This document shows positions 22,366 through 33,564 of a stretch of DNA of 64,000 nt, piece by piece (the stretch's first letter is position 1; the number at the start of each line of letters is the position of its first letter). The notes below the pieces were generated by a model that was not told the DNA's origin, searched no databases, and saw only the letters and a list, made by a program, of their open reading frames with translations. A program made the translations under genes and the position numbers. The stretch lies in NCBI GenBank assembly GCA_932294295.1, contig OW028585.1, positions 1,522,001-1,586,000 of the forward strand, written 5' to 3'. The stretch comes from Alitta virens (Eukaryota; Annelida; Polychaeta; Phyllodocida; Nereididae).

Positions 22366-23224
22366 TTGGTATCACCGGTGACTTTTCTCACATATCTGGC
22401 CTATTATTGGTTACAAATAACGATATTTTAGTGTAATTTAACATTTCACTGATGTAACCTACATTGAGAACTGAATATCTAAGAATAATATTTATTACAT
22501 AACTTTCAAAACACCAAAATGATATGAAGAAATAAGCAGGTCGACAAGAATTGAGTATTAAGAGGTTGTTATTTTGTTGCATTTCTTTCATGTAGACTTG
22601 TGACCCATTGTGGAAATTATCTTTATGTAACTTCTATGGTTGTTATGCAACTGTGCACGTAAGCAATGTATTTCACCTCCTTCAATTAGGCAACATTTAC
22701 CTGTTATTTATTCATGTTTAGCAGTAAACGTTGGTACTTAATTCTGTGTTATGAACAGACATTGGTAAATACATTTTACAAACATATATCATTATTTCTC
22801 AGTATTCTGAGGGTCGTTGCTGGGCGGTCTATGTTTTTCAAGTTGAGCGACTTGAGGCTCATAGCAATTCGGAACAGACAATTAACAAAGAAACGTAGAG
22901 CTGAGATGTGAGAAACAACGGAGAGCTAAAAATAAACACAACTCACCAGACTTCATTGTGACGTCATAGATGTATATCACAAATAGTATCCCGATTGTGA
23001 CGACATAAATCACGTGGTTTGGAACGAAAGCATTCGATTTTGATGGATAAATTGAGCATGGAGCTGTGAGTGGATGTGTCTTTCCTGGCAACCCTCCCCG
23101 CCCTACTTCTAGGAAGCGAAATAGGTCAGTACCCCTAGGTCTGGCTCAACTGCTGCTGCTGCTGAAGGGGTAACTACCCCCACCCCCCCTTTCTTACACA
23201 CAACCCCTCAAGTACTGCATCTAA
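22366..23224. other. Unique sequence, nothing recognised
   Basis: Short open frames on both strands lack recognisable motifs. (CTG)n of four units near 23152. Confidence 0.4.
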
Positions 23225-23263
23225 CCCCCCCCCCCCCTCCCCCTCCCCTCGACCCCCCCCCCA
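23225..23263. repeat. Poly-C tract
   Basis: C-runs broken by CTCC and CGA. G-quadruplex potential on the minus strand. Confidence 0.93.
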
Positions 23264-24071
23264 ACCCATCAGGTGCTCCAAGTAGCTCAGGTACAAACTG
23301 AAGTGAAGTCATCTATAACTAAAGAGTTATATAAGACCATGAAAATTCGCTATAACCTGGTGTTGTTATCGAAGAATACTGGTTTATATTATGAATATAA
23401 TCTTTGAACTTTTTTATTTGATGTTTGGCACCAAAAATAGTATTAATTTGTTTTAATGGGTTTCTTCGTATTTGTTTACATATATATATATATATTATAG
23501 TCACACACTCATAATTATTTGGACACTGCAGTGATAATTATACTTTAGAAATTCTTGAAAGTCTCTTCTAAATAACTTACAAGTCAGGAATTATATTTAA
23601 TCTAATAAGCGATGAATAATGCGATCGATATAGGTCTATCTAGACGTAATTTTTTTTGTAATTATGCATTTAGCTAAAACTGCAAAATTCGTTGAACTTG
23701 TCGAAAATTAATTTGTTTTTGAAAAGGCTGCAGTGTCCCACTTCCCCTTTGTCTACTTCCCAAGCCTTTGTGTAAGTCCATTGACCCAAGCATTGACCTC
23801 AGGTCAGGCAGTAGCATATCTTGGATAAGAAAGGGAGGAGGGGGTCCAGCAAATTTTGGTTTTGGGTACAATTAGTCTGAACCACTCCTAATAAAATGGA
23901 ATACTTCTAAATTCTAAATGTTATGAAATCGATAAATGGATAGTATATTTCATGTTCTTAGTAGTACAGTTAAATTTTGCTATTATTTTTCTTTCTTAAT
24001 ATATTTTTAGGTTTCATTTTTTGAGGGTAAGGTTGAGCCAGGGGTGTATCTGAACTGAACGATTGAAAAAA
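23264..24071. other. AT-rich sequence, nothing recognised
   Basis: A short (TA)n tract at about 23478-23496. Nothing else identified. Confidence 0.4.
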
Positions 24072-24074
24072 AAA

Positions 24075-24325
24075 AATCATCTTATCTTATCTTATCTTGT
24101 CTTGTTTCTCGTCTTATCTCATCTTATCTTATCAATCTTATTTTATCTTATATTGTGTTGTCATTTCTTTTCCTCTCATCTCATCTCATCTTATCTTATC
24201 GTATCTTATCTCATCTCATCTTATCGTATCTTATCTTATCTTGTCTTGTCCTGTCTTGTGTTATTTTATCTCATCTCATCTCATCTCATCTCATCTCATC
24301 TCATCTCATCTCATCTCATCTTATC
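24075..24325. repeat. (TTATC)n/(TCATC)n pentanucleotide microsatellite
   Basis: About 50 units that change from TTATC through TTGTC to pure TCATC. Three overlapping open frames here reflect the absence of stop codons in the repeat. Confidence 0.96.
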
Positions 24326-24365
24326 AATTTGAAACAAGGTTCCAAACATTGCATTCTACCTCTGT

Positions 24366-24432
24366 ATTAAGACCACCTCACCATTAAGACTTGTAAAATC
24401 TGCACCAAGGGTGATCTTAATGGCGAGGTTTT
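24366..24432. repeat. Short hairpin made of 17-bp-family units
   Basis: ATTAAGACCACCTCACCATT is followed about 30 bp later by its near reverse complement TCTTAATGGCGAGGT. The spacer includes TCTGCACCAAGG, which resembles TTTGCACCAAAG after the lone unit at 9406. It may be the smallest form of a fold-back element. Confidence 0.5.
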
Positions 24433-24599
24433 CTTTATTTTTGTAACTTTTGATAGAAAACTATCCACTCTGATAATACGTCATCTGCCCCCACATCTAA
24501 CATGTATGCACCTAATGTTTGTATTTTTGGCACTGTACATCCAATCATTGTTTGTACTGAGCACAAAATGTGTACATATTACATCATATATACACTTAT

Positions 24600-24780
24600 T
24601 ACCGTATTTTCTCGATTAGAGGCCGGGGTCCCAATTATTAGAGGTCACCTATGGTATTTTAACTAGATGCATTTTTGAGCTATACAAATTACATTAAATT
24701 TACATTTTCATGGACATTGATATTCATTATTAGATCCGGCATCTATTATAGACCCGGCTTGTATTCGAGAAAATACCGTA
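24600..24780. mobile_element. 181-bp MITE with TA-flanked inverted ends
   Basis: TACCGTATTTTCTCGATTAG at the left and ATTCGAGAAAATACCGTA at the right form inverted repeats. The outermost TA at each end would be the target duplication, as in Tc1/mariner-type MITEs. Inside, GAGGCCGGGG and GACCCGGCTT continue the inverted similarity. Non-coding; it would need a transposase from elsewhere. Confidence 0.85.
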
Positions 24781-24949
24781 GCCTGTATATACATATATAT
24801 AAGACTCCTTCTGGTATATATATACAATGTATATGGTGTATACATATGGCTTTCCTATGGTGAAAGAGAGCTCTTACAATTTATAATCTTGAGAATATTT
24901 TGTTTCTAAACATTATCTCGCTTTGCTAATGCTAAGTTTGCTGTGTCAA
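24781..24949. other. AT-rich spacer
   Basis: No feature identified. Confidence 0.4.
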
Positions 24950-25012
24950 GTTACAAGCAGACGTAATGATGAAATGATAAAGCTAGGAGTCCACACCATT
25001 GTTTCACAGTTG
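24950..25012 (-). mobile_element. SINE family A fragment
   Basis: AAGCAGACGTAATGATGAAA and AGGAGTCCACACCATTGTTT match the reverse of the family A 3' body. Confidence 0.6.
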
Positions 25013-25192
25013 GCCAATGTCTTAAGCACTATGGAAATGAACGCTGGAAAAATACCAAATGTTAAACTTAGCCGTTTATTAGTTTTCAATTATCCAAACC
25101 ATACATGAATATTGTATAATATAATTGTATATAGTTTACCAAATATGCACGTATGTGCATCTGGTTGGAATTATTTGAATGTTTAATATCAT

Positions 25193-25247
25193 GTGATCTA
25201 TATAATACTATTTATTTTTAATCCAATAAATGAACTCAAAACAATAT
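25193..25247 (+). mobile_element. LINE-like 3' end, copy 1
   Basis: TGTGATCTATATAATACTAT followed by AATCCAATAAATGAACTCAA recurs at 37540-37601, where it is followed by a (CTCAA)n tail. The AATAAA before a short tandem tail and the fixed 3' end point to a non-LTR retrotransposon, with the 5' portions truncated. Confidence 0.6.
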
Positions 25248-25639
25248 AGGTTGAATTTGACCAAATCAGAATTCCGCAAATATTTGTAATGTTTTTCAGT
25301 TACTGAACCAGCAAAAGAAAGCCAACCTAGAACTATATGTGTACATTGAAAAGGCTCTGGATTTTTAAGGAATCCCAAAAACTATTATAACTGTAGTGCA
25401 GGTGGACCCAGAAATTTCTAAAATTCACGCAAGTGTGAAAAATTCCGTGTCTTTAAAAGGCTTTGTTACCCCACCGACAGTGTAATAATGTCATCTTGAT
25501 ACTTTGAGTGTTTTTTTTCTTTCTGGGCTTGTATCATGTTTTATTTTATTTTATTTGCTCTGTGAGCCCATTATATCTTATATATAATATTATTTATCTT
25601 GTTCACCTTACTTTATGGAGAGTGCAGCCCTCCAAGGCA

Positions 25640-25745
25640 AGATCTTGCCACTATCGAAGGTTGATTGATGAGTTGAGAGAGAGGAGGAGTCCACCCATGT
25701 TACACAGTTACCCCATGGGTGGGATATTCTTTACTTTTTTTGGAA
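25640..25745 (-). mobile_element. Degraded SINE family A fragment
   Basis: GGAGTCCACCCATGTTACAC and AGTTACCCCATGGGTGGGAT match the family A middle region in reverse. The flanking parts are too diverged to place the ends. Confidence 0.55.
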
Positions 25746-25772
25746 AGATTTTTGTTGGAGTCTCTCTGAATT

Positions 25773-27725
25773 CCCCCAGTGGGCAAAAGTTGTCTCATTG
25801 ACGTCATTTTGACATCTCTGCAAGATGTCTCATGACCAGCCCATACTGGTCTCATATGCAAACTTCAATGACATCTTATATGAGACGTCTAAAAGACGTC
25901 ATCAGAGGAGTCTTTTAGACTTATTTAGTTGACCAATATCTGACGTCTGAAATACGTCATCAGACGACGTCTTTTAGACGTATTTAGTCGACCAATATCT
26001 GACGTCTGAAATACGTCATCAGACGACGTCTTTTAGACATATTTAGTTGACCAATATCTGACGTCTGAAATACGTCATCAGAGGAGTCTTTTAGACTTAT
26101 TTAGTTGACCAATATCTGACGTCTGAAATACGTCATCAGACGACTTCTTTTAGACGTATTTAGTCGACCAACATCTGATGTCTGAAATACGTCATCAGAC
26201 GACGTCTTTTAGACGTATTTAGTCGACCAATATCTGACGTCTGAAATACGTCATCAGACGACGTCTTTTAGACGTATTTAGTCGACCAACATCTGACGTC
26301 TGAAATACGTCATCAGACGACGTCTTTTAGACGTATTTAGTCGACCAATATCTGACGTCTGAAATACGTCATCAGACGACGTCTTTTAGACGTATTTAGT
26401 CGACCAATATCTGACGTCTGAAATACGTCATCAGACGACGTCTTTTAGACGTATTTAGTCGACCAATATCTGACGTCTGAAATACGTCATCAGACGACGT
26501 ATTTTAGGCGTATTTAGTCGACCAATATCTGACGTCTGAAATACGTCATCAGACGACGTCTTTTAGACGTATTTAGTCGACCAATATCTGACGTCTGAAA
26601 TATGTCATCAGACGACGTCTTTTAGACGAATTTAGTCGACCAATATCTGACGTCTGAAATACGTCATCAGACGATGTCTTTTAGACGTTTTTAGACATCA
26701 TCTCACGACGTCTTTAAGACAAACTTTGCTTACAATCTTTGGACATATTGAATGTACAGAGAACACACACAAGTTTAAAATTAAGGAAAAAACTTTTTTA
26801 TATTGTGTAAAATAGCATACTTTACATGTATTGGATGCATGCATGCACATATGATGTAAATCTATACATGGACTGCTGCAATTAATCAAGTTTTAAAGAA
26901 ATATATATTTTTATTCATGTATGTCGAATTCTTCAGCCAAGTTGCATCCATAGTTCCATAGATCGCTGAAATGAATTTATATTCAGAAAATAAACTTAAC
27001 ACCAAATCATATATGAATCACCATGCAATGATGTGATAAATGGTATATATCACTCCATAGAAGAATTAATTAAGTTTAAAATCCAACTTCACTAGTATCC
27101 CTCCAAAGTTACTGAATGAATTTCAAATTCTTAATTGACAAGATGTGACCTCTCCTGCAGCTGCTCCAGATTCCTAGGTTTATGATTGGTCAGCCAGTTC
27201 AGATAATGATAGGCACATGGCTATAATATAAGGTGCACTGGGGTCAGGGTGATATTATAAGCCCATTAACCCCAATTGATGAACTTCAGCTTGGTTAGAA
27301 AAGTTGATAAATTTGCTATACAAAGATATATATTCTGAAAAGGAGATCACATTGTATTTTTCTATCCTAAATTAACTATATGAAGTGACATATATATTAA
27401 TTGCTAAAAATGTTAACTTGAAAATTGTATGAGACTTCATGGTTAAAGAATTGGTATGTTAAAGACCACAAGATTACGTTGATAAGACGTAAAAAAATTA
27501 CGTATTCTAGACTTAATTTATCGACGTAATAAAGACGTATAAATTAAGTAAAATAATTACGTCTGCTTGAGCACCAGAATAAGACGTCGATAAGACGTCA
27601 TATTTCCTGGTCATTTTGACGTCTTAAAAATTACGTCTCATTTACGTCTCATATCGGTCACCGACGTCATGACCAGTTTGAGACCAGAAAAAGACGTCAT
27701 TTTTACGACTTGTGCCCACTGGGGG
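25773..27725. mobile_element. 1.95-kb inverted-repeat DNA element carrying a 59-bp satellite
   Basis: The left end CCCCCAGTGGGCAAAAGTTG and the reverse of the right end, CCCCCAGTGGGCACAAGTCG, match in 17 of 20 positions. Further inward, GACGTCATTTT and CATGACCAG elements are mirrored as well. The interior holds a 59-bp satellite next to the left end, about 0.75 kb of AT-rich DNA, and a right side rich in GACGTC/TACGTC motifs. I see no transposase frame, so it would be non-autonomous. No convincing target duplication is visible, so the class is not assigned. Confidence 0.75.
25880..26695. repeat. 59-bp satellite rich in GACGTC palindromes
   Basis: About 14 highly similar units include TAGTCGACCAATATCTGACG, TCTGAAATACGTCATCAGAC and GACGTCTTTTAGACGT. 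Each unit holds several self-complementary hexamers (GACGTC, GTCGAC) and a CRE-like TACGTCA, so each can fold locally. Confidence 0.95.
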
Positions 27726-29475
27726 CCAGGGGGCACCTCAGCAGCGACACACCATATGTCTCGGAGGTGTCCCCTCATATTACATATACAATGAATATAA
27801 TTAGTTCTTGTATAATTAGTTGTATATATTGTTGATCACATTTGGGTATGTTCAACATTTAAACCATAATATTACCCTCATCTCACACATGAAATCGAGG
27901 TATCATGGAAAGCTTGTACAAAATGGTACCAAAAGTCCAGAAATTAATTTAAGACTACTATGTCACAAATATAACAATTTAGTTTTTCTTCTTAAAGTAT
28001 GGTATCACACCTTGCTAGTTTTTCACTCACTTATTACAACGGTCTGTTGCCGAGAAATGTGGTTTTGAATTGTTTTTGAATCTCCATTTTACCGATTCAG
28101 GTGTTGATAACAATTTGTATGATCATTCACCACCAGTGATCCAAAAATAAGTTATTATTTGTCCGACAACTCATTGAATACTTAATTATTAACAGTATCT
28201 TTGGCCAGAATAATGTGATTTTTTTTTAATGTAAAATATTCATGAGAAAAATCAGGAGAGTGAAAATATCATTTCTCATTAAGTCATTTTGATCACATAC
28301 CGGATAGGCCTATTACTTATTTTAACGTATGGTGAAAAGTTCCAAAAAACACCAAATTTGCTAACTTTGTATTACCTAATCAGCTGCTAATTTCAGATGA
28401 CTACATGGTTCTAGAAATTTCATGGTGTGAACATACTCCAATGAGAATTGTGATAACAAGCTTGAATGAACTTGTGATTATATAATTCTATATTTCGCTA
28501 TAGCGATGCCCAGTAACAAAAATCCGATCAGTTTCGCAGTGTAGAATGTTTGCAGCCATGATTAGTCTACGATCGTGTAGTTCTTGAGAAGAGCACCAGA
28601 GGGCAATTTATCTCAGTTACACAGGAGCGCCACCTAGGGAAAAAGGGCAAAACAATTCCTGCTCATGAACCAGATTCTGAATAATATTGCACGTCATAAA
28701 TATAAAAAATAAAAATATATATATCAGTTAACATGATTTACTCATTAATATAATTGACAGCTAAATTAAAACTATAAACATGTGTTAATTTTAATATCGT
28801 ACATTTTGAAAGTAATTAAGTATATAATATATTATAAATGTTTCCCCAAAATATTCCCAAAATATTATGAATCATAAGATGTTGCGCAACAGTTGGTCTA
28901 CTTAAAGAAAAAACAAAGAAAGAAAAGAGTAATGTAGTCGTCTGACTACAAACTATGTAATTATCTAGTCTAGATTTCTGGCGTGCTATTATATTATGAA
29001 TCATTCTGGCAATAAAATCTAAAAAAACTAATTTCAAATATTGTGTTGTTTGCGCATAAACAACCCGAAGAATAAATGATTCACTCATCCTGGTTTTCAA
29101 GCTGGCAAATACGGTAGGCCTAAATAGGCTGATGGGCTAACCCACTTCGGAAATGACTATCGCCCAGTCTGCTCTCGACTTGAAACGAACATGGAGCTGG
29201 GAAGTGAGAGTAACGTAAAATAGAGAAATATGTATCCATGGAAACGTCATATTTGCCAGGTATGTACACAGTAATTGGTATATAGCTATATAGGACACTT
29301 CTGTTTGTTACTACACTATAAATCAATATGTCTTTCTATTTATTTGTTTACTTTTTGGCAATTACCGTTAATTTTAAGATTCAGTGTCAAATTCATTCTG
29401 TATTTATTTTAGTGATGTTAATAGTGAATTAAAATATATGATATAAAGGCATATTAACATGAAGGTAATATATAT

Positions 29476-29477
<2 letters not shown>
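27726..29477. other. AT-rich sequence, nothing recognised
   Basis: Open frames of 82 codons (27820, plus) and 94 codons (28816-29100, minus) have no recognisable domain or splice context. I would not call either a gene. Confidence 0.4.

Positions 29478-29518
<41 letters not shown>
29478..29518. repeat. (AT)n microsatellite
   Basis: About 20 perfect dinucleotide units. Confidence 0.97.
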
Positions 29519-29521
<3 letters not shown>

Positions 29522-29543
29522 GTGACTTATATATACATACTCT

Positions 29544-29812
29544 CAATAGTGAGGTGGTCTTCATAGTGAGGTAGTCGTAAAAGAGAGGTAGTCTTAATAG
29601 TGAGGTGGTCTTAATAGAGGTAGCCTTAATAGAGAGGTGGTCTTAATAGTGAGGTGGTCTTAATAGAGGTAGCCTTAATAGAGAGGTGGTCTTAATAGTG
29701 AGGTGGTCTTTATAGAGAGGTGGGCTTAATAGTGAGGTGGTCTTTATAGTGAGGCAGTCTTAATAATGAGGTGGTCTGTATAGTGAGGTTGTCTTATAAG
29801 TGAGGGTAGGTT
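29544..29812 (+). repeat. 17-bp minisatellite array, GAGGTGGTCTTAATAGT orientation
   Basis: About 16 units of the same family as 5930, 7005 and 11330. Variants include GTAGTCGTAAAAGAG and units shortened to AATAGAGGTAGCC that occur twice in the same context, showing block copying. Confidence 0.93.
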
Positions 29813-30252
29813 TAATTTGATAAAAAAGTATAAATGTAATCCCACAGTATAAAATAAACATTTAGTAAAAAATCTAATTCATACTTATGGCTCTTTGCTG
29901 TTGTTATATGATGCATGTCATACTCATGTATAACGAACATACTTATAACAAAAGGTTACAGTATTCACCACCCGCCTATAACATAACCCGCTTATAGCGA
30001 AGATTTAATGCCCAAAAACAGCATGGGGATTTTAACGACAGTTATAGCCATTCGAAATTCCTGAGCTCAAGGGCGAAAATAGACAAGGTAAACAATTCGT
30101 AGAATCTGTGACTGGCCCACTTCAGGCATTATGCTGATAAACAATAAAAGAAAAAAAAAGAAGGCCGTTCTGAGTAGAAGTGATATGAATACTGGCTCTT
30201 GAAACACTGCATCAGACACTTGAAGTCTTCAGTACGAGATGTTGATTAGATG
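29813..30252. other. Unique sequence, nothing recognised
   Basis: Around 29930-30010, CATACTTATAACAAAAGG, CCGCCTATAACATAACCC and GCTTATAGCGAAG vaguely resemble the 32-bp minisatellite at 52.9 kb in reverse. Confidence 0.35.
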
Positions 30253-30420
30253 GTCAGTCAGTCAGTCAGGCTGTCAGTCAGTCAGTCAGCACGTCAGTCA
30301 GTCAGTCAGTCAGCACGGCTGTCTGTCAGTCAGTCAGTCAGTCAGGCTGTCAGTCAGTCAGTCAGTCAGCACGTCAGCAGCTGTCAGTCAGTCAGTCAGG
30401 CTGGCAGTCAGTCAGTCTAG
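30253..30420. repeat. (CAGT)n with CAGCACGT/GGCTGT interruptions
   Basis: GTCA tetranucleotides interrupted at intervals by GCACG or GGCTG, giving a second-order periodicity. Confidence 0.95.
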
Positions 30421-30435
30421 TAATTATAGATGGAA

Positions 30436-30726
30436 TCTATCTATCTATCTATCTATCTAACTGTCTATCTATCTATCTAACTATCTATCTATCTATCTAT
30501 CTATCCATCCATCTATCTATGTATCTATCTCTATCTATGTATCTATCTTTCTATCTATTATCTATCTATCTACCTACCTACCTACCTATCTATATATCTA
30601 TTTATCTATGTATCTATGTATCTATGTATCTATCTATCTATCTATATCTGTTTCTATCTATGTATCTATCTATCTATGTATCTATCGATCTATCTATCTA
30701 TCTATCTGTTTATCTATCTATCTGTG
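30436..30726. repeat. (TCTA)n/(TGTA)n microsatellite
   Basis: About 70 tetranucleotide units. The open frames here are repeat artefacts. Confidence 0.97.
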
Positions 30727-30736
30727 GTGGGACATA

Positions 30737-30777
30737 ATTATATTCTATTCTATCCTATTACATTCTATTCTATATAT
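30737..30777. repeat. (TATTC)n microsatellite
   Basis: Eight imperfect ATTCT units. Confidence 0.85.
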
Positions 30778-31728
30778 TATCATTATAGCCACCTCGTTAA
30801 AATAGCATTAGTAGTACATATGAGATTTTAACTGGATTCTTTTATTTTGTATAGCCCCACAATCAAGGCCACCCCATAATAAGGACAGTAATTATGTGAT
30901 TACTTGTCATTGGGAGCATGTTCATGTGTGATATTGATCAGTGGTTTGTGGGAACGGATTTTGGGGAAAGGCTAAAATAACACGTGCCAAAAGGAAGGAT
31001 TATTATCAATCAGTGGTCGATCAATTGATTATAATTATAAAGATATGATTACGATAGGCGTATATATATGATTTTATCGAAATATGTGGAAGACTTTAAA
31101 TTTAATGGATTTATCAGACAATGGGTTATTAAGTCAGTCCATTGTAACTCTATCTGTAATGTATCCCTATCTAAAAAAAAAAGTAATATTAGTTAACCAG
31201 TTGCAAACATGATTCATAGCTATACTCCAGAAAGCATAAATATGCAAGGTTGGCTCTGCGTTGGACCAACGTTGGTCAGCTGACGCCAGGTCAACATTGA
31301 CCTACCTATCTGGCTGATATGCCATATTTGGGATGCCCTTTAATATTGATAAGCAAATACATCAATTTCAAATTTGTATGACGTTTATTTCAGAACATAA
31401 ATAAATAACAAATAAATATATGATCAATTTACAATTTTATAGTGTGGTGCTTCACAAATGAGTTCTGCTCACTGCCACTAGAAGTAAAGAAATTTAATGT
31501 TCATAACAATTTGTGAATAAATTTAAATTTCCTCTCGGAGCCACCATTATAGTGGAGGTTCCTTCGATATCTTCAGGTAGTTTATTCCAGAGGCGAGGTG
31601 CAATGAGCTAATTATTGTCATCGCTTCATTGATTGTATCAAGATACAGTAAGACCGATACGATACGTATATACTTTTGCACTGGCTGTTTTTGTTAAAAT
31701 AGCATTGTTCAACTTTTGCATTTACTTA
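30778..31728. other. Unique sequence left of the giant element
   Basis: GACCAACGTTGGTC at about 31264-31277 is a perfect 14-bp palindrome in a GC-richer patch (31250-31330). The last six bases (31723-31728) are the left target duplication of the element that follows. Confidence 0.45.
31723..31728. other. Left target-site duplication of the giant element
   Basis: TACTTA, identical to 49277-49282. Confidence 0.75.
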
Positions 31729-31795
31729 AGTAGTTATAGGGCTACGATAAAACGGTAGCTTCTGGTGGCCTACGACAGGCGGTGCTAGTGGTACC
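31729..31795 (+). repeat. Outer terminal inverted repeat, left
   Basis: 67 bp from AGTAGTTATAGGGCTACG to GGTACC. It matches 49210-49276 in reverse with one visible mismatch. Confidence 0.88.
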
Positions 31796-33134
31796 GGTGA
31801 TGGGTGCCCGAAGGCCTGACTGACGTGCTTAGCGTGACGGATGAGCCTGTGGAAGACCAGGGGCTATAGATTTATTATTGGGGAGTACGGGAGGTGGGTA
31901 CTATGAGGCTTAAGATTAGCATGTTACATAGTGGACATGATGTGCATATCAGTTTGTTGAATAATGATCTGTAGGGTACTTATTGCACTAACGTTAAACG
32001 CCACCCAAAACAGAGGATAGACGGGACTAGTGACCTGATGCTGTATAACAATGTGTAGATTGTTGTTGGGGTTTGTGTATGGAGCTGAAGATGATAAAGA
32101 ATAATATGGTAAGAGCAATATATCAATAGATATGTCTCTCTTAACATACAAGTAAAGGATATAGGTCTTGCAAACCTAGGTGTAGGATGACAGAGAGCCA
32201 TTCTTGTCACATCTGCATGACTGATGATCTCCCAAACACTTAAGGTCATAACACAATGTGTTGTAGTAATGTGTGAATACCAGTATTGATGACAGTTTGA
32301 TTACTATAGAGGATGTGAGATGTGTACCAAGGCTTGGGATTATCGTTTTGATTAATGATCTATCGGGCACTTATTGTACTAGTTTTAACTTCCCAAAGCC
32401 GACAACAGGCGATGCTAGTGGTCTGATGTTATATAGTACGTGATATGTATAACAATGTGTAGAACTATTGTTTTGGTTTGTCTATAAAAAGTTGAAGAAT
32501 GAACTATCTTACACACATGATAAAGAATAATACTGCAAGAGTGATATATTGATGGATATGTCTCTTAACAGAATGCATCATATTAATAGTTGACATACCA
32601 GCAAAAGGAGTAGGTGTCTTGTGAACCTCTGTGTAAAATGACAATACAAATTTTTTTAAATGCAACAGACAATATAGTTTTGACGACTAAGTGAAGGTAT
32701 GCAGACTTGAATGTCACAGGCTATATTATAGTTGATGCGTAATTGTATGTGAGCTGTATAACACAGTTATAATTATTGATCTATCTGGCACTTATTGTAC
32801 TATTTTAAGCTTCCTAAAGCTGACGACAGGCGGTGCTAGTGGTCTGATGTTATACAGTACGTGATAGGTATAACAATGTGTAGAACTATTGTTTTGGTTT
32901 GTATATAAAAGGTTGAAGAATAAACTATCTTACACCCATGATAAAGAATAATACTGCAAGAGTGATATATAGATGGATATGTCTCCTAACAGAATTAAAC
33001 ACATTACAACATATTAATGGCTGATATACCAGCAAAAAGGAGTAGGTGTCTTGTGAACCTCTGTGTAGAATGTCAAAGTTTTCTGTGCCATCATATGAAT
33101 ATATAAGCAGCAAACAACTATTCCAAAATACATT
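31796..33134 (+). repeat. Left subterminal module array (about 410-bp units)
   Basis: Three related units start near 31953, 32357 and 32776. Each carries an AATGATCTxTxGGxxCTTATTG start, a GACAGGCGGTGCTAGTGGTC-like core, ATAACAATGTGTAGAACTAT and ATGATAAAGAATAAT-CT, and a TTGTGAACCTCTGTGTA end. Divergence between units is much greater than between the inner arms. A fourth unit lies at 38722-39010. The right arm has only one or two diverged counterparts (about 48,960-49,200), so the subterminal parts of the two arms are not symmetrical. Confidence 0.75.
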
Positions 33135-33381
33135 TTAAAAAAAATGGAGATACCAATAGAACAACTATGCACAACTTCGCCCAAATCCTTCCTGTTTAAA
33201 ACATAGTAGTAGTAATAAAAAGTTTAATTAAGATGTAGTAACCCAGAACATTATTCACCCAGTAAGAGTGACCAGAAAGTTTGGCATTGAAGAAGTAATT
33301 TATAAAACTGTTCTATGATAACTGTTTTGAGTGGTAAAGACATTGTCCGAAACATTGTACCCTATGTGATGCCTGTGTTTG

Positions 33382-33564
33382 TTACATTTGTTGCAATATA
33401 GTTAAAAAGATGCCTACCTCCAACACATCTAAGCCATTTCTACATGTAAGTTCATCATGTCTGTTGTCACAAGGTGGTTTGTATTGACCAGCTGAATTAC
33501 TCAGAGGACGTCTTGTGAACCTCAGTGCCATCACTTGAAAGTATTTCAGAAAATATAAAATCAA
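33382..33564 (-). other. Repeated 60-73-codon open segment, copy 1
   Basis: The minus strand reads RRPLSNSAGQYKPPCDNRHD and ends in LTILQQM before a stop. Related segments are at 34461-34682 (minus), 40791-41033 (minus), 47242-47445 (plus) and 48345-48527 (plus). All point outward from the element centre. In the copies compared, most base differences change the amino acid, which argues against current purifying selection. I do not recognise a family. It may be an exon relic of a lost gene or chance. Confidence 0.3.

Noticed and set aside
24063..24387. Three overlapping plus-strand frames up to 96 codons
   Set aside because: They are the three readings of a (TTATC/TCATC)n pentanucleotide tract.
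28816..29100. 94-codon minus-strand open frame
   Set aside because: No domain, no codon bias, and no splice or promoter context. Length is within chance expectation for a 64-kb AT-rich window.
31250..31330. GACCAACGTTGGTC palindrome as the left end of the giant element
   Set aside because: It has no counterpart beyond 49,276, and the TACTTA duplication fixes the boundary at 31,729 instead.
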